From positions 370,698 through 434,697 of the forward strand of contig NZ_LN913001.1 in NCBI RefSeq assembly GCF_001487105.1: a DNA stretch of 64,000 nt. Reading direction: 5' to 3'. This document shows positions 52,565 to 62,595 of the stretch, piece after piece; positions within the stretch are counted from its first letter, which is position 1; each line of letters opens with the position of its first letter. This stretch comes from Mediterraneibacter massiliensis. Its GTDB lineage: Bacteria; Bacillota; Clostridia; Lachnospirales; Lachnospiraceae. The notes beneath the pieces were generated by a model, which was not told where the DNA came from, did not search any database, and was given only the letters and a program-made list of their open reading frames with translations. The position numbers and the translations under genes are program-made.

Positions 52565-52583
52565 GAAAAATTCCTCCTGTCAA

Positions 52584-53531
52584 TTAGAATAGGCTGCTGT
52601 CTTTATCTATTTTAGAAACAACGAAGTTAGCGGTGAATACACAGACAAAACCTAAAATAGACTGCAGGAAGCCTCCGGCTGTAGAGCGTCCGATATCATT
52701 TAATTCCAACAAGGCACGGTAAACATATGTATCGATGGTCTGCGTTGTAGAATAAAGAAGGCCGCTGTTCATAGGCACCTGATAGAACAGACCGAAGTCG
52801 GAATAACAAATACGTCCGATGGCGAGCAGGATCAGGATGATGATCGTTGGCTTTAACGCGGGAAGCGTGATGTGGCGTATCTGCGCCCAGATACCCGCCC
52901 CGTCTACGGCAGCAGCTTCATAGTAGGATTTGTCGATACCGATCAAAGTGGAATAATATAGGATAGAACTGTATCCGAAGGACATCCACAAATATACCAG
53001 TACGATGATGACAGGCCAGTATTTTGCTTCATTGTACCAACTGATCGGATCGATCCCGAATAGCGGCAATATAGTGTTGTTCATAAAACCGTTATTTCCG
53101 CTTAAAAATGCAAATACAATATAGCTGATGATAACAGTTGAGAGCAGATACGGGATTAAAATGATCACCTGGCTGAATCGTTTGAAAAATTTATTATAGA
53201 TAGAATCCAGACAGATTGCCACAAATACACCCAATGCATTTCCGATAAAGATAAAAGCGAGATTATAAAGGATTGTATTTCTAAATATCAGGAAAGCATC
53301 TTTCGTACCAAATAGAAATTTAAAGTTGTCCCATCCACACCAGGGGCTGTCGAAAAGTCCGATGGAATAGTTGACTTTCTTAAATGCCAGGGACAGTCCG
53401 GCCATGGGCAGATAATTGTTGATGATCAGATAGATCAGACCCGGTACTAACATGAGGTATAAGGGCATATAGCGTTTCATGCGCCGGAGCGAGAACTTAC
53501 GCTTTTGAGTTTTAGTTTTTGCTAGTTTCAT
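52584..53531 (-). CDS. ABC sugar permease, LplB type
   Basis: A 315-residue permease with an N-terminal basic stretch and six membrane segments; the EAA loop is YYEAAAVDGAGIWAQIRHIT and then LPALKPTI. LplB-type permeases work with LplC-type partners and a lipoprotein binding protein. The ATG follows AAGGAGG. It is the first gene of the minus-strand unit, divergent from the binding-protein gene. Confidence 0.93.
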   Translation of the reverse strand: MKLAKTKTQKRKFSLRRMKRYMPLYLMLVPGLIYLIINNYLPMAGLSLAFKKVNYSIGLFDSPWCGWDNFKFLFGTKDAFLIFRNTILYNLAFIFIGNALGVFVAICLDSIYNKFFKRFSQVIILIPYLLSTVIISYIVFAFLSGNNGFMNNTILPLFGIDPISWYNEAKYWPVIIVLVYLWMSFGYSSILYYSTLIGIDKSYYEAAAVDGAGIWAQIRHITLPALKPTIIILILLAIGRICYSDFGLFYQVPMNSGLLYSTTQTIDTYVYRALLELNDIGRSTAGGFLQSILGFVCVFTANFVVSKIDKDSSLF

Positions 53532-53599
53532 AGAAAACCTCCTTAAAATGTATCATTCCTTCTGTTTAAGTACTAATGTATAGAAAAAATGCACAAAAA

Positions 53600-53647
53600 T
53601 CTATCAAAAAACAGCTGTAAACTGTCGAAATTCAGTTGTTGGATAGA
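53600..53647 (+). promoter_or_regulatory. Dyad symmetry in the divergent transporter promoter region
   Basis: Outer arms TCTATC/GATAGA and inner arms AACAGCTG/CAGTTGTT (7 of 8 pairing) bracket a 15-nt centre. It lies in the 297-nt gap between the permease and binding-protein genes, and could bind the AraC-type response regulator or the LacI-type fusion. No clear -35/-10 pair was seen in this gap. Confidence 0.4.
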
Positions 53648-53828
53648 ATGAAAAAAGGATATTTGGTGAAAATAGAAAATAATTTTTTGAAAATATTAAA
53701 AAATTGATGATTTGAGACAAAAAAACGATAGAGACAAAAATAGAAGATTTGCTATGATGTCAATGCAAGACATCGAAACGATGATGAAGAAGCATTACAA
53801 AAATGCAAAGAGAAGAGGAGGAAAGGTT

Positions 53829-55349
53829 ATGAAGAAGCGGTTAGTTGCAAGTTTACTTGCAGCCAGTATGGTAGCGGCTCTGTTTACCGGATGCGGCTCA
53901 TCCGACAAGGATAAGGGAAAGGAAGCAAAAAAGACAGACGGCGACTATCCGGTGATCCGAATGGCGTATTCTGTAGTATTCCCATCACCGGACGAAGAAG
54001 CGATTGAGGAGGAACTAAATAAGATTCTGCGTGAAGAAGCGCAGGCAGAAGTGGATCTTGTAGGGGTGGAATTTGGAAACTGGGCAACACAGCTGAATCT
54101 GATGCTGACAGGAGGCGGAGAAGATTCCCTCGATTTGTTTAACTCTTTCTGGTATACATCCGTATCTAATCTTGTCGCAAATGGCCAGGCTATGGCCCTG
54201 GATGATTTAATCGAATCAGACGGGGCTGAGATCAAAGAATTATTTGCAGATGGAATGGAAGAATATTACGACTGTGGAAAGATAGACGGCAAACAGTACG
54301 GAATCCCATGTATGTATTCTTATTGTACAGAAAATCTGTATTTGGTAAAGGCAGAGGACGCACAGGCAGCAGGCGTGGAAGTGAAGCCGGATACAGCAGT
54401 TGGTATTGATGAGTTTTCCGATACACTTTTGAAATTAAAAGAAACGAATCCGGATAGTTATTATGTTCCGGGCTCTACAGAGGCATATTGGATACCGAAA
54501 AGTATTGACTATTTAGGAGACACTAATTATCTCGGCGTATTGACGAATCCTACGGAAAGTACGACAGTAGAGAACTTTTATGAATCAGAGTATTTCTTAA
54601 ACTGGCTGGATCATGTCAAAGAATGGAAAGAAGCAGGCGTAATCAGTCCGGATCCTCTTAGCAATAACAATGCGACTCTTGTGAACCTGCTGATGGGAGT
54701 CGTAAACGGAACACCGGGATATGGCTGGGATACAGAAATAACTACAGAAATAAATGCGGCGACCAATAATCTGGAACTGGAAGGCATCCAGGTAACAGAC
54801 GCGTTATCTACAACAAGTGATGCGACTACATATATGTGGCATATCAGTTCTTTCTGCGAAGAACCTGAAGCAGCGATGCGTATTTTAAAGGTGCTTTATA
54901 CGAATCCGGAAGCGTCACAGCTGGTTGCAAATGGTGTGGAAGGTTTGGATTATGAATTGGACGAAAATGGACAGATGGTCTATCCGGAAGGAAAGAGCAG
55001 CATGTCTGATCTTGGATGGGCAGCATCTTCTATGGCATATTGGCCAAATGTCATGCTTTGCAAGACATGGGCTTGGGAACCGGAAGATATCTATGACCAG
55101 ATGTTAGAAAAGAATAAAACTTGCGATAAATCTCTGGCATTAGGCTTTTCCTTTGATTCTACCAAGGTGGCAGATCAAATGACAGCCTGCGCAAATGTAG
55201 TTGCTCAGTATTACACTCCGCTGATGTACGGAGAGGTGGATATTGATTCTACACTGCCGCAGTTCCAGGCAGATCTTAAGACAGCGGGAATCGATGATAT
55301 TATCGCAGAAAAGCAGGCGCAGCTTGACGCTTGGCTGGCAGAACAATAA
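53829..55349 (+). CDS. Sugar ABC transporter substrate-binding lipoprotein
   Basis: A 506-residue extracellular solute-binding protein of family 1. ATG 53829 follows GAGGAGGAAAGG and gives a lipoprotein signal, MKKRLVASLLAASMVAALF ending TGCGSS, with the lipidated cysteine at about residue 22. The mature part has family segments such as LNLMLTGGGEDSLDLFN and YGIPCMYSYCTENLYLVK. It captures an oligosaccharide or glycoside for the LplB/LplC permeases, which are encoded divergently rather than alongside. Confidence 0.93.
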   Translation: MKKRLVASLLAASMVAALFTGCGSSDKDKGKEAKKTDGDYPVIRMAYSVVFPSPDEEAIEEELNKILREEAQAEVDLVGVEFGNWATQLNLMLTGGGEDSLDLFNSFWYTSVSNLVANGQAMALDDLIESDGAEIKELFADGMEEYYDCGKIDGKQYGIPCMYSYCTENLYLVKAEDAQAAGVEVKPDTAVGIDEFSDTLLKLKETNPDSYYVPGSTEAYWIPKSIDYLGDTNYLGVLTNPTESTTVENFYESEYFLNWLDHVKEWKEAGVISPDPLSNNNATLVNLLMGVVNGTPGYGWDTEITTEINAATNNLELEGIQVTDALSTTSDATTYMWHISSFCEEPEAAMRILKVLYTNPEASQLVANGVEGLDYELDENGQMVYPEGKSSMSDLGWAASSMAYWPNVMLCKTWAWEPEDIYDQMLEKNKTCDKSLALGFSFDSTKVADQMTACANVVAQYYTPLMYGEVDIDSTLPQFQADLKTAGIDDIIAEKQAQLDAWLAEQ

Positions 55350-55373
55350 ACCGGAGGAAAAGGCGGTATAGAT

Positions 55374-55405
55374 GAGGGAGGGCAATGCCCTCTCTCAATT
55401 TTTCA
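55374..55405 (+). terminator. Intrinsic terminator after the binding-protein gene
   Basis: GAGGGAGGGC-AAT-GCCCTCTCTC is a 10-bp stem with a tight loop, followed by AATTTTT. It isolates high-level expression of the binding protein from the genes downstream. Confidence 0.88.
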
Positions 55406-55441
55406 GCATATTACTTAAAATAGTAAAGGGTTAGGTAGATT

Positions 55442-56641
55442 ATGAAAGATAGATTGTGGAATAAACATTACATACTGGTATTGATCGTAAATACACTGAA
55501 TGCATTTTCATTCTATATGATCGCTACGATTCTTTCCAAGTATCTGGTCAATATCGGGACAACAGTTGCGGCTGCGGGCTTTATTGTGGGATTGTTTTCT
55601 CTGACGTCCTTATTCTGCAGACCGTTCAGTGGGATTATGGCAGATAGATTGAGTAATGTCACTCTTTTAAAATGGAGTAATGTGCTTATGGGAATCGGTC
55701 TGTTGGGTTTTACATTTACGACAGAAATTCCTCTTCTGATCGGTTTTCGTATTATCAATGGAATTGGCTTTGCTCTGTCGGGGACTTGTCAGATATCCTT
55801 GGCATCCCAGTATATCCCTCCTAATAAGATGGGAGAAGGCATCGGATATCTGGGACTGGGAATGGTAGTAGGCTCAGCGATCGCACCGGGATTCGGATTG
55901 TCGATCGCAGATACGCTGGGAATGAAGGCGACATTTTTGATCGCTGCCCTTCTGACTGTGGCGGCCTATGTGATCTTATGCTTTTTCCATGAGACAAAGA
56001 AGAAAAGTACAGTCAAAAAGAAGATCAGTTTTACGGATATTATAGCGGTAAAAGCGCTTCCCTTTACATTGGTAGCGGGTTCCTATTCGTTTGTAAATGG
56101 GATCATAGCGTCTTATCTGGTCATGTATGCAGATGAAATCGGCGTAAAGGGCGTCAGCCTTTACTTTACAGTCTGTGCTGTAGTGCTGTTTATTATCCGT
56201 CCTTTCTCAGGCAAATTGATGGACAAGAAGGGGATACGGATCACAGTCTTGCCGGGGCTGATACTGACGGCGTCTTCCATGTTTATATTAGGAAGGAGCA
56301 AGACCTTATTTTTTATCCTATTGACAGGGGTGCTTCGTTCGTTAGGACAAGGCGCTGCCCAGCCGTCCCTGCAGGCAGGATGTATCAATGAAGTGGGGAA
56401 AGACAAAAGTGGGGTGGCGACAAGCACCTATTATCTGGGCGGAGATATCTGTCAGGGGGTCGGCCCTATGATCGGAGGGTTTGTGGTACAGATGTTTGCC
56501 GGAACAACAGGATATACAGCTATATTTGATATTTGCGGAATGTTATTGTTAGGTGCGCTTGTTTTTTTCTTTTATATTACGAGGAGCAAGAAAGAAAAAG
56601 CAGAATATGGGAAAGGAGAACAGCATGGGGCAGCAGTTTGA
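55442..56641 (+). CDS. MFS transporter
   Basis: A 399-residue major facilitator with twelve predicted membrane segments. The signature loop after helix 2 is GIMADRLSNVTLLKW, and the loop between helices 8 and 9 is GKLMDKKGIRITVLP. It could export an acid or sugar released in the pathway, or import a monomer. The end overlaps the next gene by 17 nt, linking it to the serine hydrolase. Confidence 0.92.
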   Translation: MKDRLWNKHYILVLIVNTLNAFSFYMIATILSKYLVNIGTTVAAAGFIVGLFSLTSLFCRPFSGIMADRLSNVTLLKWSNVLMGIGLLGFTFTTEIPLLIGFRIINGIGFALSGTCQISLASQYIPPNKMGEGIGYLGLGMVVGSAIAPGFGLSIADTLGMKATFLIAALLTVAAYVILCFFHETKKKSTVKKKISFTDIIAVKALPFTLVAGSYSFVNGIIASYLVMYADEIGVKGVSLYFTVCAVVLFIIRPFSGKLMDKKGIRITVLPGLILTASSMFILGRSKTLFFILLTGVLRSLGQGAAQPSLQAGCINEVGKDKSGVATSTYYLGGDICQGVGPMIGGFVVQMFAGTTGYTAIFDICGMLLLGALVFFFYITRSKKEKAEYGKGEQHGAAV

Positions 56642-58145
56642 ATTAGAGAGGATATCACCTGAAAAAGCAGGGATACACAGTGGACAGGTAAAGAAATGTA
56701 TAGAAAAACTTATGAATGAATGGAGTCATATGAATGGCTTTATGGCGGCCAGATATGGGAAAGTCTTTGCGGAATGCTTTTGGTCTCCCTTCCACAAAGA
56801 CTTAGTCCATTCCAATCATTCATTGGGAAAAACATATACAGGGACAGCCATCGGGATTGCGCTGAGGGAAGGAAAACTTTCATTGGATGAGAAAATGGCA
56901 GATATATTTCAGGATGAGATACAAGAGAAAAAGATAGAACTTACGGAATATGCCAAAGAAATCACGATACGAAATGTTTTGACAATGACAAATGGGCATG
57001 CTCATCATCCTGAAATGGGAGAGAATTGGCTGGAAAATTATTTTCGGACACCTGTAACGCATAAACCGGGAACAAAATTTTTGTATAATACGTCGGGAGC
57101 CTGTATGCTGGCAGCGGTGATCAAAAAGAAGACGGGACAGAATGTAAAAGAGTATCTGACGCCAAGGTTATTTCAGGAAATAGGCATTGATCCGGAGCGG
57201 TTTGTGTGGTTGAAATGGCCGGATGGGATAGATGCGGAACCCGGCACCTTTTCTACTACGGAAGATAATCTAAGATTGTGCTTATTGTATTTAAATGGTG
57301 GAAAATGGAATGGAAAACAAATAGTAGATCCTCAATTTATAAAAGAAGCGTTGTCTGTACAGATTTCTACTCAGGACGCGCCTGAACAGAAAGACGGAAG
57401 ATGCGGATATGGATATCAATTGTGGGCTTGCAGTATTCCAGGTGTATACAGATTTGACGGTGGTCAGGGACAGTATGGTATCCTCTGGCCGGAAAAAGGA
57501 ATCGCAGTCGCAGTCCATGAAGGCGCTATTGTGCCTTATGGACCACAGAGAACTCTAGATGTGATCGAAGAAGAACTTCTTTTAAAGATGGAAGAAGGAG
57601 AACTGGAAGAAGAACCTGCCGCATATGCGGAACTGTTGGATTTTGAAAAAAATAGGAAATATAAACCGGACTGCGCCAATACTATCCGGCCTGCTGTAGA
57701 GTTGAGCGGCAGATATAAGGTGACAGAGGGCGATCCTAATCCGTGGCTGGGACTGGCGCCTCCGGGCAGAGAGGATATGTTTATTCCATACAGGGATAAA
57801 CAGAAGAAAAGCAAAATAGAATCTTTTACACTGGAAATACAGGAGGATATGTGTAAATTCGAGGTGAACGGATATGCAGAGTTTATTGCGCGTATGGATG
57901 GGCAGCTGGAACTTAAGCATACAGATAACGTGTTTCCAAAGCTTACTGCATACAGTGCGACAGCAAGGTTTATAAACGGGTATACGCTGGAGATCAAGAT
58001 CCACTGGCTGAACAGCTGGACAGGCACGGTGATGCGGTTCGAAAAACAAAGAGATACGATGTATATGACGGCGTTAAAATACAGAGCCAACCAGGAGGAT
58101 GATTGGCTGGTTTATAAAGGAAAAGCCAGGAGAGAAGATTTATGA
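56625..58145 (+). CDS. Beta-lactamase-fold serine hydrolase (EstB/AmpC-like)
   Basis: A 506-residue cytoplasmic protein. Residues 1-330 have the class C-type fold with the nucleophile in HSLGKTYTGTAIG (S-x-x-K) and the tyrosine in FLYNTSGACML (Y-x-T). RFDGGQGQYG replaces the KTG box. A C-terminal domain of about 150 beta-rich residues follows. There is no signal peptide, so cell-wall or antibiotic roles are unlikely; an esterase role fits the locus. ATG 56625 follows AAAGGAG; the frame upstream lies inside the MFS gene. Confidence 0.87.
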   Translation: MGQQFELERISPEKAGIHSGQVKKCIEKLMNEWSHMNGFMAARYGKVFAECFWSPFHKDLVHSNHSLGKTYTGTAIGIALREGKLSLDEKMADIFQDEIQEKKIELTEYAKEITIRNVLTMTNGHAHHPEMGENWLENYFRTPVTHKPGTKFLYNTSGACMLAAVIKKKTGQNVKEYLTPRLFQEIGIDPERFVWLKWPDGIDAEPGTFSTTEDNLRLCLLYLNGGKWNGKQIVDPQFIKEALSVQISTQDAPEQKDGRCGYGYQLWACSIPGVYRFDGGQGQYGILWPEKGIAVAVHEGAIVPYGPQRTLDVIEEELLLKMEEGELEEEPAAYAELLDFEKNRKYKPDCANTIRPAVELSGRYKVTEGDPNPWLGLAPPGREDMFIPYRDKQKKSKIESFTLEIQEDMCKFEVNGYAEFIARMDGQLELKHTDNVFPKLTAYSATARFINGYTLEIKIHWLNSWTGTVMRFEKQRDTMYMTALKYRANQEDDWLVYKGKARREDL

Positions 58146-59518
58146 AACTGTTTACATCGGATAAGAACTTTTATCGAAAGACGATCCGGCTGGCAGTTCC
58201 GATCACCCTGCAGTGTCTGATCTCGATCAGCGTAAACATGATGGATAATATCATGGTAGGAGCATTAGGAGAGAATGCGCTGTCGGCGGTATCCTTGGCA
58301 AACCAGTTTATCAATATCTTTACCTTTGCCTGCATGGGGCTGGGGCAAGGTGCGTCTATCCTGGCAACCCGTTTCTGGGGAATGAAAGATACAGACGCAT
58401 TGAAAAAGGTGATATCCATAGCTTTGCGGTATTGTATCGTGATCAGCCTGCTGTTCACGGCAGTGACTTTGTTTTTTCCGGAGTTTATCATGCGCATGTA
58501 TATTGCAGATGCGGCAGTTATAGCAGAAGGCCTGCGGTATTTACAGATATCGGTGTACTGTTATATTTTCTACGGTCTGTCGCTGATCGGAGCAAACATA
58601 CTGCGGAGTATCGGGCAGGTAAAAGTTCCGTTGTATACGGCGATCCTTGCGTTTTTTATAAATGTAGGGTTTAATTATGTGTTTATATTCGGAAAGCTAG
58701 GATTTCCCGCTATGGGGACAAAAGGCGCTGCGCTCGGTACGCTTTTTGCACGGATATTAGAGTTTGGGATCACATTTGGTTATCTGCTCTGTAAAGAGAA
58801 ACATATTCGTTACAGACTACGGGATATTTTTCTTAGGAGCACGCATTTAAACCAGGAATTTATCAAGGTGGCGCTGCCTGTTATGGTCAGCGATACGCTG
58901 CAGGGTTTTGGAAATCATCTGATCGCGATGGTGACAGGCAGGATAGGAGCAGCCTTTGTATCGGCCTATTCGATCACAACGGTGATCCAGCAGCTGAGCA
59001 GTGTTTTGACCCAGGGCATTGCGCAGTCCAGCAGTATTGTGATCGGACATACACTGGGAAGAGGAGAACGGAATAAGGCAAAGGAAGAGGCAAATGCTTT
59101 TGTCGGACTGGGCATGATCGTAGGTGCCGCGGCGGGGGTTCTGATCCTTCTGGTGGCCAACCCAATCATTGCCTGTTACAACATTACAGAGACAACGAGA
59201 CAGATGGCACAGCAGCTTATGTATGCCATAGCTTTTATTATCTTTTTCCGCTCGATCAACAGTATACTCACGAAAGGGGTACTAAGAGGAGGCGGAGACA
59301 CGAGATTTCTTATGGTCGCAGATATTTTGTTCTTATGGATCGCAAGTGTGCCGTTGGGATACTTGGCAGGAGTTGTCTGTAAGGCGCCGGCATTCTGGAT
59401 ATATTGTGCGCTGAAGATAGATGAGATCTTGAAATGTATATTATGTTATTACAGACTGCGCAATGAAAAATGGATCAAAAAAATAAGCGCAGAGAAAGGA
59501 GAGACTGTTTATGAATGA
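58142..59518 (+). CDS. MATE family efflux protein
   Basis: A 458-residue multidrug and toxin extrusion family protein with twelve hydrophobic segments; the N-terminus has LAVPITLQCLISISVNMMDN and the repeat half starts at VALPVMVSDTLQGFG. Family members export organic cations or amphiphiles by ion antiport. Placed among esterase genes and overlapping both neighbours (4 and 8 nt), it may remove toxic aglycones or acids. Confidence 0.93.
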   Translation: MKLFTSDKNFYRKTIRLAVPITLQCLISISVNMMDNIMVGALGENALSAVSLANQFINIFTFACMGLGQGASILATRFWGMKDTDALKKVISIALRYCIVISLLFTAVTLFFPEFIMRMYIADAAVIAEGLRYLQISVYCYIFYGLSLIGANILRSIGQVKVPLYTAILAFFINVGFNYVFIFGKLGFPAMGTKGAALGTLFARILEFGITFGYLLCKEKHIRYRLRDIFLRSTHLNQEFIKVALPVMVSDTLQGFGNHLIAMVTGRIGAAFVSAYSITTVIQQLSSVLTQGIAQSSSIVIGHTLGRGERNKAKEEANAFVGLGMIVGAAAGVLILLVANPIIACYNITETTRQMAQQLMYAIAFIIFFRSINSILTKGVLRGGGDTRFLMVADILFLWIASVPLGYLAGVVCKAPAFWIYCALKIDEILKCILCYYRLRNEKWIKKISAEKGETVYE

Positions 59519-60983
59519 TAAAATACAGCTGCTGGCAGGGATTCCGGATGATGACAACAGGGAATATCTGCCGGAAAAATTGAAAGACAGTGAGATTGTT
59601 GTCAATGAAAATGGAAATAATTCACAGGTGTATCCGAAAAATTTAAAAGAAATGAAAGCATGCCTGGTGGAGGATGATGTGGAGGATACATGGTATGAAT
59701 ATGTACCGGACAGCTATGATCCTAAGAAAAAGACGCCGCTTGTGTTTTCTATGCATGGCGGTATTATGACGGGATGGGCACAGTGCGTATATACATCATG
59801 GTCCCTTGTGGCAGACAGGGAAGGTTTTATCGTGGTATATCCCAATGCTCATAGCCGCAGATTCTGGCAGATAGAATGTGAGAGGAGATTATTTAAACAA
59901 CTGTCAGAGCCAAACGAAGAAGGCATATATATGCATGACTTTCCGGATGATGTCCATGAAAATAAGGATGTCCGTATGATTTTTCAATTGCTCCATCGGA
60001 TGAAAGAAAAATATAACATCGATGAGGAACGGGTTTATATGCAGGGCATGTCCTTGGGAAACGCTATGACGGCTATGATGGGAAGGCATTTCGGCAATCG
60101 GTTTGCGGCAATGGCAGGATCGGCAGGGCCGAGTACGATTGGACTTTTGTTTGATGAAAAAGATCGGCCCGTCAATGCCGGCGGACCGCTTCCGGTATGG
60201 CAGGCGCGGATGGAATTTGACCAGGCGCCTCCGGGAAGTACAGACACTGTGGAAGATGTTGTGGCAAAAAATCGGGAATATTGGCTCAGGATCAATGGGT
60301 GCGAGGAACTTCCACAGCTTAAAATATGCGGAGAAAATAATTTTGCTTTTTATAAGGGGAAAAAAGCTGACTATGTATTTCGGGATGTGAAGAATCGAGA
60401 TCACGGACAGACTTTCGATGAAGCGGAACTTGTATGGGATTATTTCTTTTCTGGTATTAAAAGAAATGAAGATGGAACCAGTGGCTATATGGAACCGGAG
60501 ATGGCAAGAGAAGGAGACAGATGTGTATTCGCGGCAGCAGAAGGCGGTACTTATGCATGGGTGAACAATGAAAGAGTCAAACTTCCCGCAAAGGCATTGA
60601 CATGGCAGAAGTTGAAATATCACGGTCTTCATGGAGATGCAAAAGTACGGGGAGAATACTGTATGATACCTGCTGCTTTTTTAGCAGATATGGTGCATGC
60701 ATCATATGAAGAAAAGGATGGCTGGGGACAGATGAAACTGGAGGACGGCCGGATCTTGCAGATTGCCAGAGGCTGTATCGGGTGTACTTTGGATAACAGA
60801 GTACAGGCGATGTTTTGCGAGCCGATCGAACGAGAAGGCATGCTGTATATCTCGGCTGCATGGTTTTGTCAGGAAATCTTGGGGCGGCATGTGTCGGTCT
60901 GCAATCATGTGATGTACGCGACGGATCATCCGGCTTCTTTATCTGTGAATATGGCGCGTCTGATCAAAGATCTGCTGAAATAA
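59511..60983 (+). CDS. Two-domain esterase paralogue D
   Basis: A 490-residue fourth member of the family at 41,282-45,834, about 14 kb away from the tandem three. It has GIPDDDNREYLPEKLK, MHGGIMTGWAQCVYTSW, YMQGMSLGNAMTA (Ser), NRDHGQTFDEA (His) and the C-terminal VRGEYCMIPAAFLADMV and IARGCIGCTLD. AAAGGAG precedes the ATG. Its distance from the others implies an older duplication or rearrangement. Confidence 0.85.
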   Translation: MNDKIQLLAGIPDDDNREYLPEKLKDSEIVVNENGNNSQVYPKNLKEMKACLVEDDVEDTWYEYVPDSYDPKKKTPLVFSMHGGIMTGWAQCVYTSWSLVADREGFIVVYPNAHSRRFWQIECERRLFKQLSEPNEEGIYMHDFPDDVHENKDVRMIFQLLHRMKEKYNIDEERVYMQGMSLGNAMTAMMGRHFGNRFAAMAGSAGPSTIGLLFDEKDRPVNAGGPLPVWQARMEFDQAPPGSTDTVEDVVAKNREYWLRINGCEELPQLKICGENNFAFYKGKKADYVFRDVKNRDHGQTFDEAELVWDYFFSGIKRNEDGTSGYMEPEMAREGDRCVFAAAEGGTYAWVNNERVKLPAKALTWQKLKYHGLHGDAKVRGEYCMIPAAFLADMVHASYEEKDGWGQMKLEDGRILQIARGCIGCTLDNRVQAMFCEPIEREGMLYISAAWFCQEILGRHVSVCNHVMYATDHPASLSVNMARLIKDLLK

Positions 60984-61032
60984 GAAGCCAGAAAACGAAG
61001 AGAGGGAAAACAGGAGCAGACAGGAGGAGATT

Positions 61033-61914
61033 ATGAGTTTACAAGTCAATGACAGGCTTCTTTTTCCAAAGGGGAAAAGGAAGGCATTTACACTGAGTTA
61101 TGATGATGGGATCCAACAGGACAGGAAGCTGGTGACCTTGCTGGATACCTATCATATCAAAGCGACATTTAATTTGAATCCGGGACTGTTCGGACAAAGA
61201 GGAACAGTGGCGGCCGGAAAAAAGGAAGTGCCGCATATTAAATTAGGAGGAGAAGATGCCAGACAAGTATATAAAAATCATGAGATCGCAGCACATGGAC
61301 AGTACCATGTATGTATGACCGGGATGGATCCGGCTCGTGCTGCCGCCGAGGCATTGGACAGCAGAAGATCGCTGGAAGAATTGCTGCAAAAGCCTGTCAC
61401 AGGATATGCATATGCATTTGGCGCCCATGACGATACAACACGGCGCGCGCTGCAGGTATCCGGGATCCGATACGCCAGAACGATCACCTCGACATATAGT
61501 TTTGCGATCCCACAGGATTTCCTTACTTGGGATCCGACTTGCCATCACAATGATGAGAAGTTATTTGCGCTTGCAGATTCTTTCCTGTCGGATGACCTGT
61601 ATTTTTCTTTGTTGACACCTGCAAAACTTTTCTATGTGTGGGGGCATAGTTATGAGTTTGATCAATGTGAAAACTGGGAATATATGGAACGGTTTCTTGA
61701 GAAGATGAGCGGACATGCAGATGTATGGTATGCGACCAATGGAGAAATACAAGAATATGTAGAAGCATACCGTAGATTAATCTTCAGCGCAGACGCACAG
61801 ACTGTATATAATCCATCGGCAGTTTCTGTGTATATAGGAGGCATGTTCACGCAGGAATATGTGGAAGTACAGCCAGGAAAAACAGCGGAACTTATACCGC
61901 CAGTCAATATGTAA
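61033..61914 (+). CDS. Polysaccharide deacetylase-like protein (NodB/CE4 fold)
   Basis: A 293-residue protein with the NodB core: FTLSYDDGIQQDRKLV gives the catalytic and metal-binding aspartates, IAAHGQYHVCM the metal-binding H-x3-H, and TGYAYAFGAHDD the later groove. Its C-terminal 40 residues form a small beta domain. CE4 enzymes remove N- or O-acetyl groups with a metal ion. There is no signal peptide, unlike wall-directed members, which points to an imported substrate. GGAGGAG precedes the ATG. Confidence 0.87.
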   Translation: MSLQVNDRLLFPKGKRKAFTLSYDDGIQQDRKLVTLLDTYHIKATFNLNPGLFGQRGTVAAGKKEVPHIKLGGEDARQVYKNHEIAAHGQYHVCMTGMDPARAAAEALDSRRSLEELLQKPVTGYAYAFGAHDDTTRRALQVSGIRYARTITSTYSFAIPQDFLTWDPTCHHNDEKLFALADSFLSDDLYFSLLTPAKLFYVWGHSYEFDQCENWEYMERFLEKMSGHADVWYATNGEIQEYVEAYRRLIFSADAQTVYNPSAVSVYIGGMFTQEYVEVQPGKTAELIPPVNM

Positions 61915-61938
61915 GGCAGTGAGAACAAGGAGGAATAT

Positions 61939-62556
61939 ATGGGCTTTTTTAGTGCGGATAATAAAATGATGCAGCTTTTAGATACATTTTTTGAGTATAT
62001 GCAGCTGCTGTTCCTGAGTCTGGCATTTTCGCTTCCAATCCTTACGATCGGACCGGCTCTTACTGCGAAATATTATACGGCGATGAAGATCGCGCGGAAA
62101 GAATCCCCGCATGTTATGCGGGCTTTTTGGAAATCTTTTCGGGAGAATTTTAAGCAGGGGATGCTCCTGGAATTAATCGCTCTGGCAGGGATCCTGATAT
62201 TAGGAATAGATTGGTACATCGTCTTGCATACGAATTTTGGTCTGCTGTCCTATGTACTGCTGGCGGTGATCGCGGTCGTAACTTTCCTGTCAGCGATCGT
62301 AGGGATCTATCTTTTTTCGTTGTTGGCGAGATTTCATGCAGGGACGCTTAGGATCATGAAATGTGCTTTTATGATCGGTATAGGAAAATTCTGGGCAGGC
62401 GCTCTTTGTGTACTTTGTAATCTTATGGTACTGATTTTGTGTCTGCGATGGCCCCTCTATGCGTTTTTTATATGGCTGATCGCAGGCGCGCTTGTGCTGG
62501 CCGCAAAAAGCCACTTGCTTGCAAACATTCTTAGCAAGTTTGAGCAGGATACATAG
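61939..62556 (+). CDS. YesL-like membrane protein (DUF624)
   Basis: A 205-residue protein with about five hydrophobic segments. FEYMQLLFLSLAFSLPILTI and GPALTAKYYTAMKIAR match the start of YesL/DUF624 proteins, which sit beside sugar ABC importers and YesM/YesN in Firmicutes. The role is unknown. AGGAGG precedes the ATG. Confidence 0.85.
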   Translation: MGFFSADNKMMQLLDTFFEYMQLLFLSLAFSLPILTIGPALTAKYYTAMKIARKESPHVMRAFWKSFRENFKQGMLLELIALAGILILGIDWYIVLHTNFGLLSYVLLAVIAVVTFLSAIVGIYLFSLLARFHAGTLRIMKCAFMIGIGKFWAGALCVLCNLMVLILCLRWPLYAFFIWLIAGALVLAAKSHLLANILSKFEQDT

Positions 62557-62595
62557 AAAATGCAAAGAAATATAAAAGGATGGGAGGAAAAAGTG

